Origin: Puniceicoccales bacterium
GTDB lineage: Bacteria; Verrucomicrobiota; Verrucomicrobiia; Opitutales; JAIRLM01
Assembly (NCBI GenBank): GCA_031268315.1
Contig: JAIRXK010000019.1
Location: 1-32,916 of the forward strand
DNA: 32,916 nt
Reading direction: 5' to 3'
Shown: in pieces, positions 7,436-16,370 of the stretch
Numbering within the stretch: position 1 is the stretch's first letter
How the letters are laid out: every line of letters starts with the position of its first letter
Notes under the pieces: generated by a model
What the model was told of the DNA's origin: nothing
Databases searched by the model: none
What the model saw: the letters and a program-made list of their open reading frames with translations, nothing else
Position numbers and translations under genes: made by a program

Positions 7436-9405
7436 CTTCTGACATAGCAAATTTTGTCATAGGCATTCTTTATATTTTGAAATCTTAAAGTTGCTTCGCG
7501 GGTATGCCCATTGCGATCTGGGTGCTCAACAAATGCCTTTGCTTTGTATGCTTTTTTAACCTCATCAAAGGTCAATGATCCAAATTGATTCGGATCTATG
7601 CCAATCAATTTGCAGCAATCCGTAATCTCATCGGGAAGAAAATTAACCAATATCGGTTCATTGTTTTTACAAGTAATTGTTTTTGCGCTATTTGCGATAT
7701 TTTTTACTCCTTCCTGCTTCAAATTTTCAAGCAGTCTATCAAGGATGTCTGCATACCATAATCCATCTATGGTTACTCTAAGTTGATCGGCTTCAATTTT
7801 TGGCAATTGCACATCGTCAAGCCCAAGGGTCACTTGGGCGTATGGTCCAAGACCATCTTCTGCCAAATGCCAAAAGTGAAATATTCCGCCATTGAAATTT
7901 AGCATGGATCCAAAGGAACATGCCGTAAGGTTGAGCTCTTTAATTTCAGTGCACTTTGTACAGTCGCCCCCACCGGCAATGGCAGATTGCCGGATGGTAA
8001 TTTTTTCTGCTCCTGGGCCAAATATAATACCTCCACTGTCAATTATGAGGTGAACGCATTCGAATTCACGGACGTGTTTCAGATCACCCAAATTTAAAGT
8101 TGTATTCAGGTTAAACGAATGCATCGCTTGAAACCAATTCGCTTTCACAATGATTTTTTCAATGTTGGGATATTGATTAATCTCATCGAGATTTTTAATG
8201 CAACTGACCGGTCTTAGGCGAGAAAGTTCATCGCAGGTGCCCAGTACAGAGATATCATCTCCAGAATCAGTGATTTCCCAGAGGCTTTCAGAATTACGAC
8301 ATTGTATCGAAATTGATTTTGCCTCGCGAAGAGGTGATTGGCAAAAAGGAATGAGCATTGAGCAGCGGGCGGGCAAGAGATCTCCTATCTTGAAACAACA
8401 CGCGTAGTCGTACACAATGTCCACATTTTGCGCCCCGTAGTATTTTTTACGCAGTGCATCAAGGCATTCCCCTGACTGCCATATACCTGTTATTACTACA
8501 ACTATCTTTTGATCCTGCGGAAGTGTAATGCCATAGGTGGTTATTACGTGTCCATTTTCTTCCCTGCAGCATTCATCAAGGACGATCTTTTTAAGGCCAT
8601 GGCAATCGGAGCAATCGATGCCATTTTTTGCGTAAATCACAGATTCCTTCAGAACGACCTCCTCAAGATTTGGGCAGGGATTAATGCAGTCGGAATGCAA
8701 ATAGGAATGATTACAAATGAGCTTTTTAATGTGCACGAGATGCGATAAATCCATGGTTTCTGCACTGAGCAGTTCGCACTCCTTAAATTCAAATTCTTTA
8801 ATGTTCTGAAATTCATTCAGACACCTTAAATTTAAATCAGTTGCAATTTCCAGGGTCTCACCCTGAAAAACAAGGACCCTACAATTTCCGTTTTCGCCGT
8901 ATTCATTGACGAGAATTTTCGTTCCCCGTGAAAGTGCTTTTTTCTCTCGGCGAGAGAGATCATTGATCATTTTGTTTTCCGGAGGATAGGAGCCACCTTC
9001 ATTTTCGGTTGCACTAAAACATAGTTGATATGAAATCCCGCACTGTTTAAGTATTGATTCCACCTCTTCCTTATAGCATCTTTGCTTGCTGTTAATTAGG
9101 CGGTCCGTGGCAAGAATCGCACGGATGAGAGAATTTCCTACGGCATCCGGATACGGATTTGAGAGATAGAGACCAATTACCCAGATAATAATTCCGGGAA
9201 CTATTGTGCAGATGAAAATGAGTCTCAGTAATCGGCCGGCAAAGAACACTGATCGCTTGATGTGTATGCTTTCAAAGATAACCCCTTTGTTCTTTCCGAA
9301 CACCATGAACTTCTCTGAATCGCTGTAGTGAACGCCGAATAGGCCCATTGCAAAGCTAACGTCGGCAAATTCTTTGCGAACACATAAATTTTGGTCCAAT
9401 GTCAC
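7414..9405 (-). CDS. Membrane-anchored repeat protein with C-terminal J domain
   Basis: The 663-residue protein has an N-terminal region of about 57 residues and one strong membrane helix at about 58-81 (RLLRLIFICTIVPGIIIWVI). A long middle region (about 190-560) holds irregular leucine-rich or beta-solenoid-like units such as LSHLVHIKKLICNHSYL, CPNLEEVVLKES and CHGLKKIVLDEC, rich in cysteine. A J domain at about 595-652 carries the HPD triad at 628-630 (AFVEHPDRNGH). J domains stimulate Hsp70 ATPase. This layout is not that of DnaJ, CbpA or DjlA. It is divergent from a CesT-type secretion chaperone across 196 bases, so it could be that chaperone's secreted substrate, but an inner-membrane co-chaperone is equally possible. 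The GTG start at 9405 fits a promoter ten bases upstream; an ATG at 9348 is an alternative. Confidence 0.7.
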   Translation of the reverse strand: MTLDQNLCVRKEFADVSFAMGLFGVHYSDSEKFMVFGKNKGVIFESIHIKRSVFFAGRLLRLIFICTIVPGIIIWVIGLYLSNPYPDAVGNSLIRAILATDRLINSKQRCYKEEVESILKQCGISYQLCFSATENEGGSYPPENKMINDLSRREKKALSRGTKILVNEYGENGNCRVLVFQGETLEIATDLNLRCLNEFQNIKEFEFKECELLSAETMDLSHLVHIKKLICNHSYLHSDCINPCPNLEEVVLKESVIYAKNGIDCSDCHGLKKIVLDECCREENGHVITTYGITLPQDQKIVVVITGIWQSGECLDALRKKYYGAQNVDIVYDYACCFKIGDLLPARCSMLIPFCQSPLREAKSISIQCRNSESLWEITDSGDDISVLGTCDELSRLRPVSCIKNLDEINQYPNIEKIIVKANWFQAMHSFNLNTTLNLGDLKHVREFECVHLIIDSGGIIFGPGAEKITIRQSAIAGGGDCTKCTEIKELNLTACSFGSMLNFNGGIFHFWHLAEDGLGPYAQVTLGLDDVQLPKIEADQLRVTIDGLWYADILDRLLENLKQEGVKNIANSAKTITCKNNEPILVNFLPDEITDCCKLIGIDPNQFGSLTFDEVKKAYKAKAFVEHPDRNGHTREATLRFQNIKNAYDKICYVRRWIVKKT

Positions 9406-9415
9406 AGTGTCCGAT

Positions 9416-9443
9416 ACATTAATTCACCGGATGTGGATGTCAA
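9416..9443 (-). promoter_or_regulatory. Putative promoter of the J-domain protein
   Basis: On the minus strand TTGACA (9443-9438) and TAATGT (9421-9416) are separated by 16 bases; the GTG start at 9405 follows 10 bases later. No Shine-Dalgarno is visible, so a leaderless or very short-leader transcript is likely. Confidence 0.4.
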
Positions 9444-9563
9444 TTTCAAAATGAATCTTTTTTGGATTCGCGTACAATCTACCCACTTTAAATTGCAATT
9501 CGATGCCCGCTCGGTTCTATTTTTTCCCAGACAATTAGGCCAAAATTTAAAATAAGAATTTCT

Positions 9564-9591
9564 TTGAAAAATCTTTTTTTTGTGCTAGACT
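9564..9591 (+). promoter_or_regulatory. Putative promoter of the CesT-type chaperone
   Basis: TTGAAA (9564-9569) and TAGACT (9586-9591) are 16 bases apart and the ATG at 9602 lies 10 bases downstream. No clear ribosome site precedes the ATG, which points to a leaderless transcript. Confidence 0.45.
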
Positions 9592-9601
9592 AGAGTCACC
9601 T

Positions 9602-10096
9602 ATGGATATAAATGCACTTTTAACGGCTGCGGGTAAGTTGTTGAACCTGCCCATCAAGCTCGATTCCGAAACACATCGCTGCATTTTAGTTGATAAAAAT
9701 TCACGGCAGGAAGTATTTATTGAAGCTCCCGAGGGTGATGATCTGCTCTATATTTACGCCCAGTTGGGAAAAGTTCCACACGATGTCCAGATGGATAAAT
9801 TTCTCAAATCGGTCCTAGAGCTCAATCTCTTTGGAATACAGACAAATGGATTTACCATCAGCGTGGAGCCGCAGCAGGATCAATTGATGCTGCATTTCAT
9901 ATTCCCCCAGGACATTCTCACCCCGCAACTTCTTGTCAATTTACTCAAAAATTTCATTGCAAGCATAAAGCAGATGGCTGCGAAGATCGATGACCTTACT
10001 ACTATCGGCCGCAGACGTGCCGCTGTGGCAAAGGCCCAATATTCTCCGGGAGAAAATGCAAAGCCAAAGCAGGCCATGCGTGTCATTCGCGCCTAA
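9602..10096 (+). CDS. Type III secretion chaperone, CesT/Tir family
   Basis: CesT-family chaperones are small dimeric cytoplasmic proteins that hold effectors partly unfolded and guide them to the type III secretion ATPase. This 164-residue protein fits in size and order: an N-terminal helix (INALLTAAGKLLNLPIKLD), a beta strand pair with CILVDKNSRQEVFIEAPEGD, a central helix, then strands (TNGFTISVEPQQDQLMLHF) and a C-terminal helix ending in a basic tail. It overlaps the 3' end of the convergent acyltransferase gene by 14 bases. The nearest candidate partner is the divergent J-domain protein at 7414-9405; the phosphatase effector is 17 kb away. No secretion-apparatus genes are in the window. 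Confidence 0.75.
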   Translation: MDINALLTAAGKLLNLPIKLDSETHRCILVDKNSRQEVFIEAPEGDDLLYIYAQLGKVPHDVQMDKFLKSVLELNLFGIQTNGFTISVEPQQDQLMLHFIFPQDILTPQLLVNLLKNFIASIKQMAAKIDDLTTIGRRRAAVAKAQYSPGENAKPKQAMRVIRA

Positions 10097-10745
10097 ATGT
10101 ATCGATCGTTGATAGCACATTTTTCAACAGCCGTATGCGCCCATCCTCCGTCGCTACCCTTGAAAGTGTTTCCTTGGAAATGGCAGTGGCGGCAATGCAA
10201 ACCTTTGAAAATGGCAAAGGCAATTTAAACCGATCCCATGTGCCAAGCGAATGGGCGTGGCCATAGCAAACTCGAATGGCGAGAATGGGAATATTTTCCT
10301 CCATGGCAATGCGGAGAACTCCAGGCTTGCACTGAAATTTGGGACCCCGTGGCCCATCTGGCGTAATGGTAACATCGTCGCCATTTCTCAATGCCTTCAC
10401 TGAGTGGTAGTAGGCTCCCAACGCTCCACGGTGGCTGGATCCGCGAATGGCGCCTATGTTGACTAGACGAAAAAGTTCCGATAGCCATCCGCCATCCTTA
10501 GATGCGCTAATCATGGCGCGCATGGGATGCGGTTTGCGAAAGCGATGGTAGAGGATGCTCGCAATGAAAATATTTTGATGCCAGAGGGCAAAAATATAGT
10601 TTTGCTCCGTCCGGCAAAGGCGTTTGAAATTTTTTCCCGGACAAATGCGCAGAGTGGACCACCAAATGCGTAAAAGCCCGTGAATAAGCCAAGCAATCAT
10701 GCGCTCGTGAAATTTTAATTTTTTTACGCCAAAGGAATCACTCAT
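10083..10745 (-). CDS. Lysophospholipid acyltransferase-like protein, DUF374 family
   Basis: The product (220 residues) carries the DUF374 signature of the LPLAT-like family: FALWHQNIFIA (the His region), SASKDGGWLSELFRLVNIGA, RGSSHRGALGAY, and VTITPDGPRGPKFQCKPGVL. Members are thought to transfer acyl chains or act on lipid A or phospholipid precursors at the inner membrane; the exact substrate is not established. The open frame extends to 11063, but the real start is the ATG at 10745: it is preceded by GGAGG four bases upstream and overlaps the mpl stop by 8 bases (ATGAGTGA). This indicates translational coupling with mpl and a link between cell-envelope lipid and peptidoglycan functions. 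Confidence 0.85.
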   Translation of the reverse strand: MSDSFGVKKLKFHERMIAWLIHGLLRIWWSTLRICPGKNFKRLCRTEQNYIFALWHQNIFIASILYHRFRKPHPMRAMISASKDGGWLSELFRLVNIGAIRGSSHRGALGAYYHSVKALRNGDDVTITPDGPRGPKFQCKPGVLRIAMEENIPILAIRVCYGHAHSLGTWDRFKLPLPFSKVCIAATAISKETLSRVATEDGRIRLLKNVLSTIDTFRRE

Positions 10746-12234
10746 GGGACCTCCATTGATCAAGTACGCCGGGAAACGACCCATTAGAAAATAAAACAAC
10801 GACGCGCTTTTTCGATGATTCCAATGGACCATTAAGGACTTGAATGAGATATTCTTGCAGCCTTTGGTTTTCTTCAAAATGCTTCGCCTCACATATGCAG
10901 CCTGCCAGTGTTTCCATGACTTTTTCGATGCAAATGCGTTCGCCGTGCGGAATGTTTTTTGCGCAACGCGGCTTTCCCCAATAGCAACGATCACAGTTGG
11001 AGAATGCTTTGCAAAAATCACCTGCGAGTACATTGCGCATGGAAGTGTTTGTTGCCGGCTCAAAGCATGCGATCAGTTCATTCTTTGGAAAGCGGTCACG
11101 AAATGCAGCTAACACTTCTTCGATGGCACGAGGATGGTGCCCAAAATCTTCAAAAACGATGACCCTTTCATCCTCATAGCATCTTTGCTGCCGTCTCAGT
11201 ACGCCGTGAAATGCCCGCAAGTCGATGGTCGATGGGAGAGAAAATTGCATTGCGGTGCTAGTGGCCAGAATGGCCATGGTGGCATTGAGTGCGTTGAATC
11301 GGCCAATGAGCGATGTTTGCATTGTAAAGAAAGTTTTTTCTCCGGAAACGCTCCATGTGCTTTCTCCCCCATTGCTGGAAAAATCTCTTAGCTGAAAATC
11401 ATTTTTTCCACCCCAGCCAACACGGATGACCGATGTCCAGGGCGCCGGTAGAATTGCTTCCACGTTGGAATCGTCGCCATTTATTAGGACATGTCCGCTG
11501 CGTGGGACACTGCGCAGAAGATGGGAAAAACTTCGTTGCACATCGCGCAAATCGTGAAAAATATCGGCATGATCGAAGTCAATGCAATTGATGGCCACGA
11601 CGTCAGGCATGTAATGAATAAATTTGCTGCGTTTGTCAAAGAATGCGCAGTCATATTCATCGCCTTCCAAGATAAATGGCGCGGAGGCATCTCCCCAGTC
11701 AGCACCGCTGTCAAAGTCAATAGGAACACCGCCTATGAGGTAGCCGCAGGAAATTTGCAATTTTCGCAGGTAGAAGGCCGCCAGTGCGGATGTGGTTGTT
11801 TTCCCATGGGTTCCTGCAAAAACAACGCGATTTCGCCTGCCAATGATGCAATTGTTAAGGAATTCCGGCAATGAAGTCATGGGATAGGGGCGTCCATTGA
11901 GCAGGTATTCCACCTCCTCATTGCCGCGCGTCACCACATTTCCAACGACGACCAAATGGGGTTGAAAAATTTGTAAATTTTTTCCCGAAAATCCGTCGAA
12001 AAATGAAATATTATTTTTTTTCAACAGATCATCCATCGGCGCATAGAGCTTTTTGTCACTTCCGCAGACATCGTATCCGAGCTTGGAGGCAAGGATGGCC
12101 ACATTGCCCATGCCCACTCCCCCTATGCCGAGGAAATAGATGCGATTTCCAAAAAATTTTTGCCCCATATTCATAGATAGACTGATGACTTCCATTCCCA
12201 TGAAAAAATTCGCTTCCATGCAATCCAAATTCAC
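10738..12234 (-). CDS. mpl: UDP-N-acetylmuramate:L-alanyl-gamma-D-glutamyl-meso-diaminopimelate ligase Mpl
   Basis: Mpl recycles peptidoglycan by joining the released tripeptide to UDP-MurNAc, bypassing MurC, MurD and MurE. Of the Mur ligases this protein resembles Mpl most: nucleotide-binding FLGIGGVGMGNVA, ATP loop GTHGKTTTS at about 141-149, then ILEGDEYDCAFFDKRSKFIH and NCIDFDHADIFHDL, typical of Mpl rather than MurC. FEDFGHHPRAIEE stands where other ligases have a similar His-His-Pro-Thr motif. From the GTG at 12234 it has 498 residues; ATG codons at 12174 or 12168 would give an N terminus closer to the family. It is first in a two-gene operon with the acyltransferase and divergent from ppdK. 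The gene implies a peptidoglycan layer that is recycled. Confidence 0.85.
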   Translation of the reverse strand: MNLDCMEANFFMGMEVISLSMNMGQKFFGNRIYFLGIGGVGMGNVAILASKLGYDVCGSDKKLYAPMDDLLKKNNISFFDGFSGKNLQIFQPHLVVVGNVVTRGNEEVEYLLNGRPYPMTSLPEFLNNCIIGRRNRVVFAGTHGKTTTSALAAFYLRKLQISCGYLIGGVPIDFDSGADWGDASAPFILEGDEYDCAFFDKRSKFIHYMPDVVAINCIDFDHADIFHDLRDVQRSFSHLLRSVPRSGHVLINGDDSNVEAILPAPWTSVIRVGWGGKNDFQLRDFSSNGGESTWSVSGEKTFFTMQTSLIGRFNALNATMAILATSTAMQFSLPSTIDLRAFHGVLRRQQRCYEDERVIVFEDFGHHPRAIEEVLAAFRDRFPKNELIACFEPATNTSMRNVLAGDFCKAFSNCDRCYWGKPRCAKNIPHGERICIEKVMETLAGCICEAKHFEENQRLQEYLIQVLNGPLESSKKRVVVLFSNGSFPGVLDQWRSHE

Positions 12235-12380
12235 TGTCCAATGGCAAAAAGGTACATCCGTTGGGAAAATTCATAGAAAAATTCCCGCCTTTTCCGCGTC
12301 CAATGGAAAAAGTTAAATTTTTTTCAGTGAGATGCTTGACTTAGATCTATTTCTCCAGAAAACTACCATGGTCTAAACGG

Positions 12381-15086
12381 ATGACTATGGAACGAGAAAA
12401 AAATATCTATGAGTTTGGGGTGCGCACGGATGGCGACGCCAAAATGCGCGACGTGCTGGGAGGCAAGGGAGCAAACCTTGCGGAAATGGCCAAGATTGGC
12501 TTGCCGGTTCCTCCCGGATTCACCATCACGACGGCCGTGTGTGGCATCCATGCGGCAAACGGCGGAAAATTGCCAGAGAGCATTGAGTTGGAGATGGACA
12601 ATGCCATCGTCACTGTGGAAAAGCAGCAGGGTAAAAAATTTGGCGATCCCGCCAATCCCTTGCTTTTTTCCGTTCGATCCGGTGCTCGAGAATCCATGCC
12701 GGGAATGATGGACACCATCCTGAATCTCGGATTAAATGATGAAACGGTAGTGGGACTGGAAAAAGCGACAAAGAATGCGCGATTTGCCTACGACTCCTAT
12801 CGCCGCTTCATTCAAATGTACGGCGATGTCGTCATGGGTGTGCACGCAGTCGATGAGCATTCCCATGACCCATTTGAGGAAATTCTCTCCGCCGTTAAAA
12901 AATCGGCGGGAGCAAAATTTGACAATGAGCTTTCGGCTGACCATCTCAAGGAGGTAATCGCACGCTACAAAGATCTCATTCACCACCACGCCGGAAAATC
13001 ATTTCCCCAGGCGGTGCGTGAGCAGCTTTTAGGCTCCATAGGTGCCGTCTTTAAATCTTGGCACAATGAACGTGCCATTTTGTATCGGCGCAAGTATGGC
13101 ATTCCCAGCGAGTGGGGAACGGCCGTCAATGTTCAGAGCATGGTGTTTGGAAATATGGGCGATGATTGCGCTACGGGCGTAGCATTTACGCGGGATCCGG
13201 CAAATGGCCAGAATATTTTCTATGGAGAATATCTCATCGATGCTCAGGGGGAGGACGTGGTTGCTGGCATCCGCACTCCAAACCCCATTGCCGATTTGGC
13301 CAAGGATATGCCCCAGGTCTATGGGCAATTGGAAAAGGTGCGAATGACATTGGAAAAGCACTTTCGCGACATGCAAGATTTTGAATTTACCGTGCAGCAG
13401 GGTAAGCTCTATATGCTGCAGACGCGCAATGGAAAGCGGACTGGATTTGCGGCCGTGCGCATTGCCGTCGAAATGGAAGAGGAAGGACTCATCGATAAAA
13501 AGGATGCCGTCAAACGCATACCTGCCGATTCCATTTCCTCACTGTTGGTTCCCGTTTTTGACGGTGAAGCAAAAAAAACTGCCAAATTTATCGGCCGCGG
13601 TCTGCCAGCCGGTCCCGGCGCCGCATCGGGAAAAATTTGCTTTTCAGCAAAATTAGCGGAAGAATTGCACACCCGAGGTGAAAAAGTTTTGCTGTGCCGC
13701 GCGGAAACATCTCCTGAAGATATCCGAGGCATGCTGGCATCGGAAGGAATTCTAACCAGTCGAGGCGGTGTGAGTTCCCATGCCGCACTTGTGGCGAGAC
13801 AGATGGGAAAGGTTTGCATCGTCGGTGCATCGGGTCTGGAGATGGACTATGCCACGCGAGTTCTTCGTGCAGGCGACGTTGCTCTAAAGGAGGGAGACGA
13901 AATTTCCATCGACGGAACAGCCGGAGAAATATTCAGCGGATCACTTAACACCATCCCGTCGGAAGTTAGTCAGGTGCTGCTGGGCACTTTGAAAGCGGAA
14001 AAAAGTACCCTCTATGGCATGTACGCAAAATTGATGAAGTGGTGCGATGAGTTTCGTAAACTGAAAATTTTTCTCAATGCCGATTCTCCATCTCAGGCAG
14101 CAACGGGTTTGCTCTACGGTGGCGAAGGCATCGGATTGACGCGCACGGAGCATATGTTTTTTGAAGGAACTCGCATTGATTACGTGCGCGAAATGATACT
14201 TGCGGAAACATCCTCTGCCCGGGAGGCGGCTTTGGCAAAGTTGCTTCCGTTGCAGCGGGAAGATTTTGTGGGAATCTTCAAAGCCATGCGGGGTTTGCCC
14301 GTTACCATCCGCTTTCTCGATCCGCCACTCCATGAATTTGTTCCCCACGACGAAGCAACGCAGCACGCATTAGCAGAGAAAATTAATGTCCCCTACGAGC
14401 ACATTCGCGCGCGGGTAGAGGCGCTCAAAGAATTTAATCCCATGCTGGGACACAGGGGATGTCGCTTGGGGATTTCCTACCCGGAAATAAGTCGCATGCA
14501 GGCACGGGCAATTTTTGAAGCCGTTGCACAGTGCAAGAGGGAGGGAATTATCGTCCATCCCGAAATTATGATTCCTCTGGTCGGATTTCAGCGGGAATTA
14601 AAAAATCAAGCGGACATTGTCATCGAAGTTGCCACGGAAGTAAGCAAAGAAACGGGGATGCACTTGGATTATATGATCGGTGCCATGCTGGAGCTGCCAC
14701 GGGCCTGCCTGAGAAGCGATGAAATTGCAGAAATTGCTCAATTTTGCAGCTTTGGGACCAATGATTTGACCCAAACCACGCTTGGCATGAGCAGGGATGA
14801 TATGGGGAGTTTTCTTGGCCGATACAATGACCTGGAGATTTTTCGACGCAATCCATTTGCAACCATTGATGAGCGCGGAGTCGGTGAGATCATGGGCATT
14901 GCCGTGGAACGAGCACGAAAAGTAAGGCCCGACATTATCCTTGGAATTTGCGGTGAGCACGGAGGTGAACCAGATTCGGTAAAATTCTGCAATCGTCTAA
15001 AGTTAAATTACGTGAGCTGTTCTCCTAACCGTGTCCCTGTGGCAAAATTGGCAGCTGCCCAAGCCGTTTTGGAGCAGGGAAAGTAA
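12381..15086 (+). CDS. ppdK: Pyruvate, phosphate dikinase
   Basis: PPDK interconverts pyruvate, ATP and phosphate with phosphoenolpyruvate, AMP and pyrophosphate. In heterotrophs it can serve gluconeogenesis or pyrophosphate-linked glycolysis. The 901-residue protein has the full family length. It has an N-terminal nucleotide-binding domain ([39 protein letters not shown]) and the phosphohistidine domain with [16 protein letters not shown] and the catalytic His at 467. The C-terminal TIM barrel carries [20 protein letters not shown] and [10 protein letters not shown] with the catalytic Cys at 857. The ATG at 12381 is used; another ATG is two codons later. TTGACT at 12336 may belong to its promoter, but no convincing -10 pairs with it. 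A perfect hairpin follows the stop. Confidence 0.97.
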   Translation: MTMEREKNIYEFGVRTDGDAKMRDVLGGKGANLAEMAKIGLPVPPGFTITTAVCGIHAANGGKLPESIELEMDNAIVTVEKQQGKKFGDPANPLLFSVRSGARESMPGMMDTILNLGLNDETVVGLEKATKNARFAYDSYRRFIQMYGDVVMGVHAVDEHSHDPFEEILSAVKKSAGAKFDNELSADHLKEVIARYKDLIHHHAGKSFPQAVREQLLGSIGAVFKSWHNERAILYRRKYGIPSEWGTAVNVQSMVFGNMGDDCATGVAFTRDPANGQNIFYGEYLIDAQGEDVVAGIRTPNPIADLAKDMPQVYGQLEKVRMTLEKHFRDMQDFEFTVQQGKLYMLQTRNGKRTGFAAVRIAVEMEEEGLIDKKDAVKRIPADSISSLLVPVFDGEAKKTAKFIGRGLPAGPGAASGKICFSAKLAEELHTRGEKVLLCRAETSPEDIRGMLASEGILTSRGGVSSHAALVARQMGKVCIVGASGLEMDYATRVLRAGDVALKEGDEISIDGTAGEIFSGSLNTIPSEVSQVLLGTLKAEKSTLYGMYAKLMKWCDEFRKLKIFLNADSPSQAATGLLYGGEGIGLTRTEHMFFEGTRIDYVREMILAETSSAREAALAKLLPLQREDFVGIFKAMRGLPVTIRFLDPPLHEFVPHDEATQHALAEKINVPYEHIRARVEALKEFNPMLGHRGCRLGISYPEISRMQARAIFEAVAQCKREGIIVHPEIMIPLVGFQRELKNQADIVIEVATEVSKETGMHLDYMIGAMLELPRACLRSDEIAEIAQFCSFGTNDLTQTTLGMSRDDMGSFLGRYNDLEIFRRNPFATIDERGVGEIMGIAVERARKVRPDIILGICGEHGGEPDSVKFCNRLKLNYVSCSPNRVPVAKLAAAQAVLEQGK

Positions 15087-15151
15087 ATTTTCTTTGACTG
15101 AAATTGGATAACACCCTTTCCCCCAGCAAGGAAGCTGCTGTGCTGAGGCGA

Positions 15152-15181
15152 GAAGAAATCCCGGAAAATTGGGATTTCTTC
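15152..15181. terminator. Hairpin between convergent ppdK and the HAD-like gene
   Basis: GAAGAAATCCC and GGGATTTCTTC form a perfect 11-bp stem around an 8-base loop. The right arm is rich in T, but no long T-run follows it on either strand. Its place between two converging genes suggests a bidirectional terminator. Confidence 0.55.
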
Positions 15182-15193
15182 CAAGGCTATAAT

Positions 15194-16063
15194 TTATTTA
15201 CCCCTTTGCTTCTGCAGCTTTGGCGCCACGCCAATGTCTAATTTTTTGACACGTTCGACGAATGGCTTCCAGAATGCAATGAATTCTTCGTCGGACAATG
15301 TTTTAACCTCATCAGTTGCCGTGGACACATATTCCAATCCAGTGAAATGAATTTTTGGAAATTGCTTGTGCAATGCCTTTGAAATGTCCTTCAGATGACT
15401 GACATCGCTATCGACAGCCACAATGTGCTGGGGAAGTGTTTTGCAATTTTTCAGCAACGCGGCGAGTACTGTGCCATTTGATTCGCCATTGGAGAGTAGC
15501 ACACCGTTATAGTAGGTGGGAACGCAGCCATCACGCTTGGAAAAACTTTGCAAAAAGACCCTTCTGAAAGTAAAAGCCTTTTCAAAGTGTATGCCCAACT
15601 CCGTAAGCCGACCTGCCTGAATGGCATAGAATGGCCGCTGTCCTTTTTCTCCAGGCAATGCGCCGCATGGCAATGAAGACAATGCAAATGCAGGAACTCC
15701 ACTCTTTTGAAGATTTGCAATTTTTTCAGCTACGCCATCATCAAGTAAAACATGGGGCGTTTTAGCAATGGCCAATAATTTAACGCTTTCTACCTGCCTT
15801 GGTGTTAGCCCGGTGAAAAGTTTTCGCAATGTCTCGCGATGATGACGCAAATTCGTCACCTGAAGTGCAGGATCAGCTGGTCGCGCCAGCGTTTGATCCA
15901 CATCGTAAATCACCAAAATTTCCCTTGCAGGAACAGTTTTCGCAATTTTTTCTACGCGGGTATTCACTTCCTCAAGCATCGCTGTTTTAAGAATTTCTCC
16001 GAAAACTCCAAGCGGTGAAAAGGAAAGAATCCCGGCAGCCACACATATAGTCCAGGGTTTCAC
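15194..16063 (-). CDS. Secreted HAD-like protein, DUF2608-type
   Basis: The 289-residue product starts with KPWTICVAAGILSFSPLGVF, a short signal peptide. It then carries the haloacid dehalogenase-like motif ILVIYDVDQTL with Asp54, Asp56 and Thr58, and late in the protein VAVDSDVSHLKD, which fits the second acidic HAD motif. DUF2608 proteins are known mostly from intracellular bacteria such as Legionella and Chlamydia relatives; HAD enzymes are usually phosphatases, but the substrate here is unknown. The frame is open upstream to a TTG at 16162. I chose the GTG at 16063 because it starts directly at the signal peptide and lies 6 bases after a good promoter (TTGCAC, 17 bases, TATGAT). The longer reading would bury the signal peptide. 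Confidence 0.7.
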   Translation of the reverse strand: MKPWTICVAAGILSFSPLGVFGEILKTAMLEEVNTRVEKIAKTVPAREILVIYDVDQTLARPADPALQVTNLRHHRETLRKLFTGLTPRQVESVKLLAIAKTPHVLLDDGVAEKIANLQKSGVPAFALSSLPCGALPGEKGQRPFYAIQAGRLTELGIHFEKAFTFRRVFLQSFSKRDGCVPTYYNGVLLSNGESNGTVLAALLKNCKTLPQHIVAVDSDVSHLKDISKALHKQFPKIHFTGLEYVSTATDEVKTLSDEEFIAFWKPFVERVKKLDIGVAPKLQKQRGK

Positions 16064-16069
16064 ACATAA

Positions 16070-16098
16070 ATCATAGTAATAAATTGATGACTGTGCAA
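16070..16098 (-). promoter_or_regulatory. Putative promoter of the HAD-like gene
   Basis: On the minus strand TTGCAC (16098-16093), a 17-base spacer and TATGAT (16075-16070) precede the GTG at 16063 by 6 bases. This fits a leaderless transcript and supports the GTG start. Confidence 0.5.
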
Positions 16099-16168
16099 GA
16101 AAAATATTGATGGCATGAAAATTACACTTAAATGTCAGAGTATCAAACAGAAAAAATTCCAATAATAT

Positions 16169-16191
16169 CGCCGTAAATGCGATTTACGGCG
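16169..16191. repeat. Perfect inverted repeat with 10-base arms
   Basis: CGCCGTAAAT and ATTTACGGCG flank the three bases GCG. It lies about 70 bases upstream of the HAD-gene promoter and downstream of the helix-turn-helix gene. It may be an operator or the terminator of the latter; on the minus strand a T-rich stretch follows about 12 bases later. Confidence 0.6.
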
Positions 16192-16344
16192 AATTAACGC
16201 TGGAATACATTGCATATTCCGCACTGATTCCTTTGAAGTATCAGGAATTATACCGAACAAAGTCATCCCGCCGAAAAAAATTCAACAGGATAACAGCGGA
16301 GAAAACCTAGACAGTTAAGCCCCGCTGTGCCAACGACAAGTAAT

Positions 16345-16362
16345 CATTTCCAATTGGAAATG
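16345..16362. repeat. Perfect 18-base palindrome
   Basis: CATTTCCAATTGGAAATG is its own reverse complement and lies 9 bases after the stop of the helix-turn-helix protein at 16371. It has the size of a dimeric regulator site. The position at the 3' end of a DNA-binding protein gene makes an operator only one of several options. Confidence 0.6.
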
Positions 16363-16370
16363 TCGATCGC

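Noticed and set aside
10746..11063. N-terminal extension of the acyltransferase by 106 codons
   Set aside because: It lies wholly within mpl; GGAGG and a coupled ATG mark the start at 10745.
16200..16320. A plus-strand piece (GIIPNKVIPPKKIQQ) that recalls IS5-type transposases
   Set aside because: The match is short, with no neighbouring motif in any frame; not enough to call a relic.
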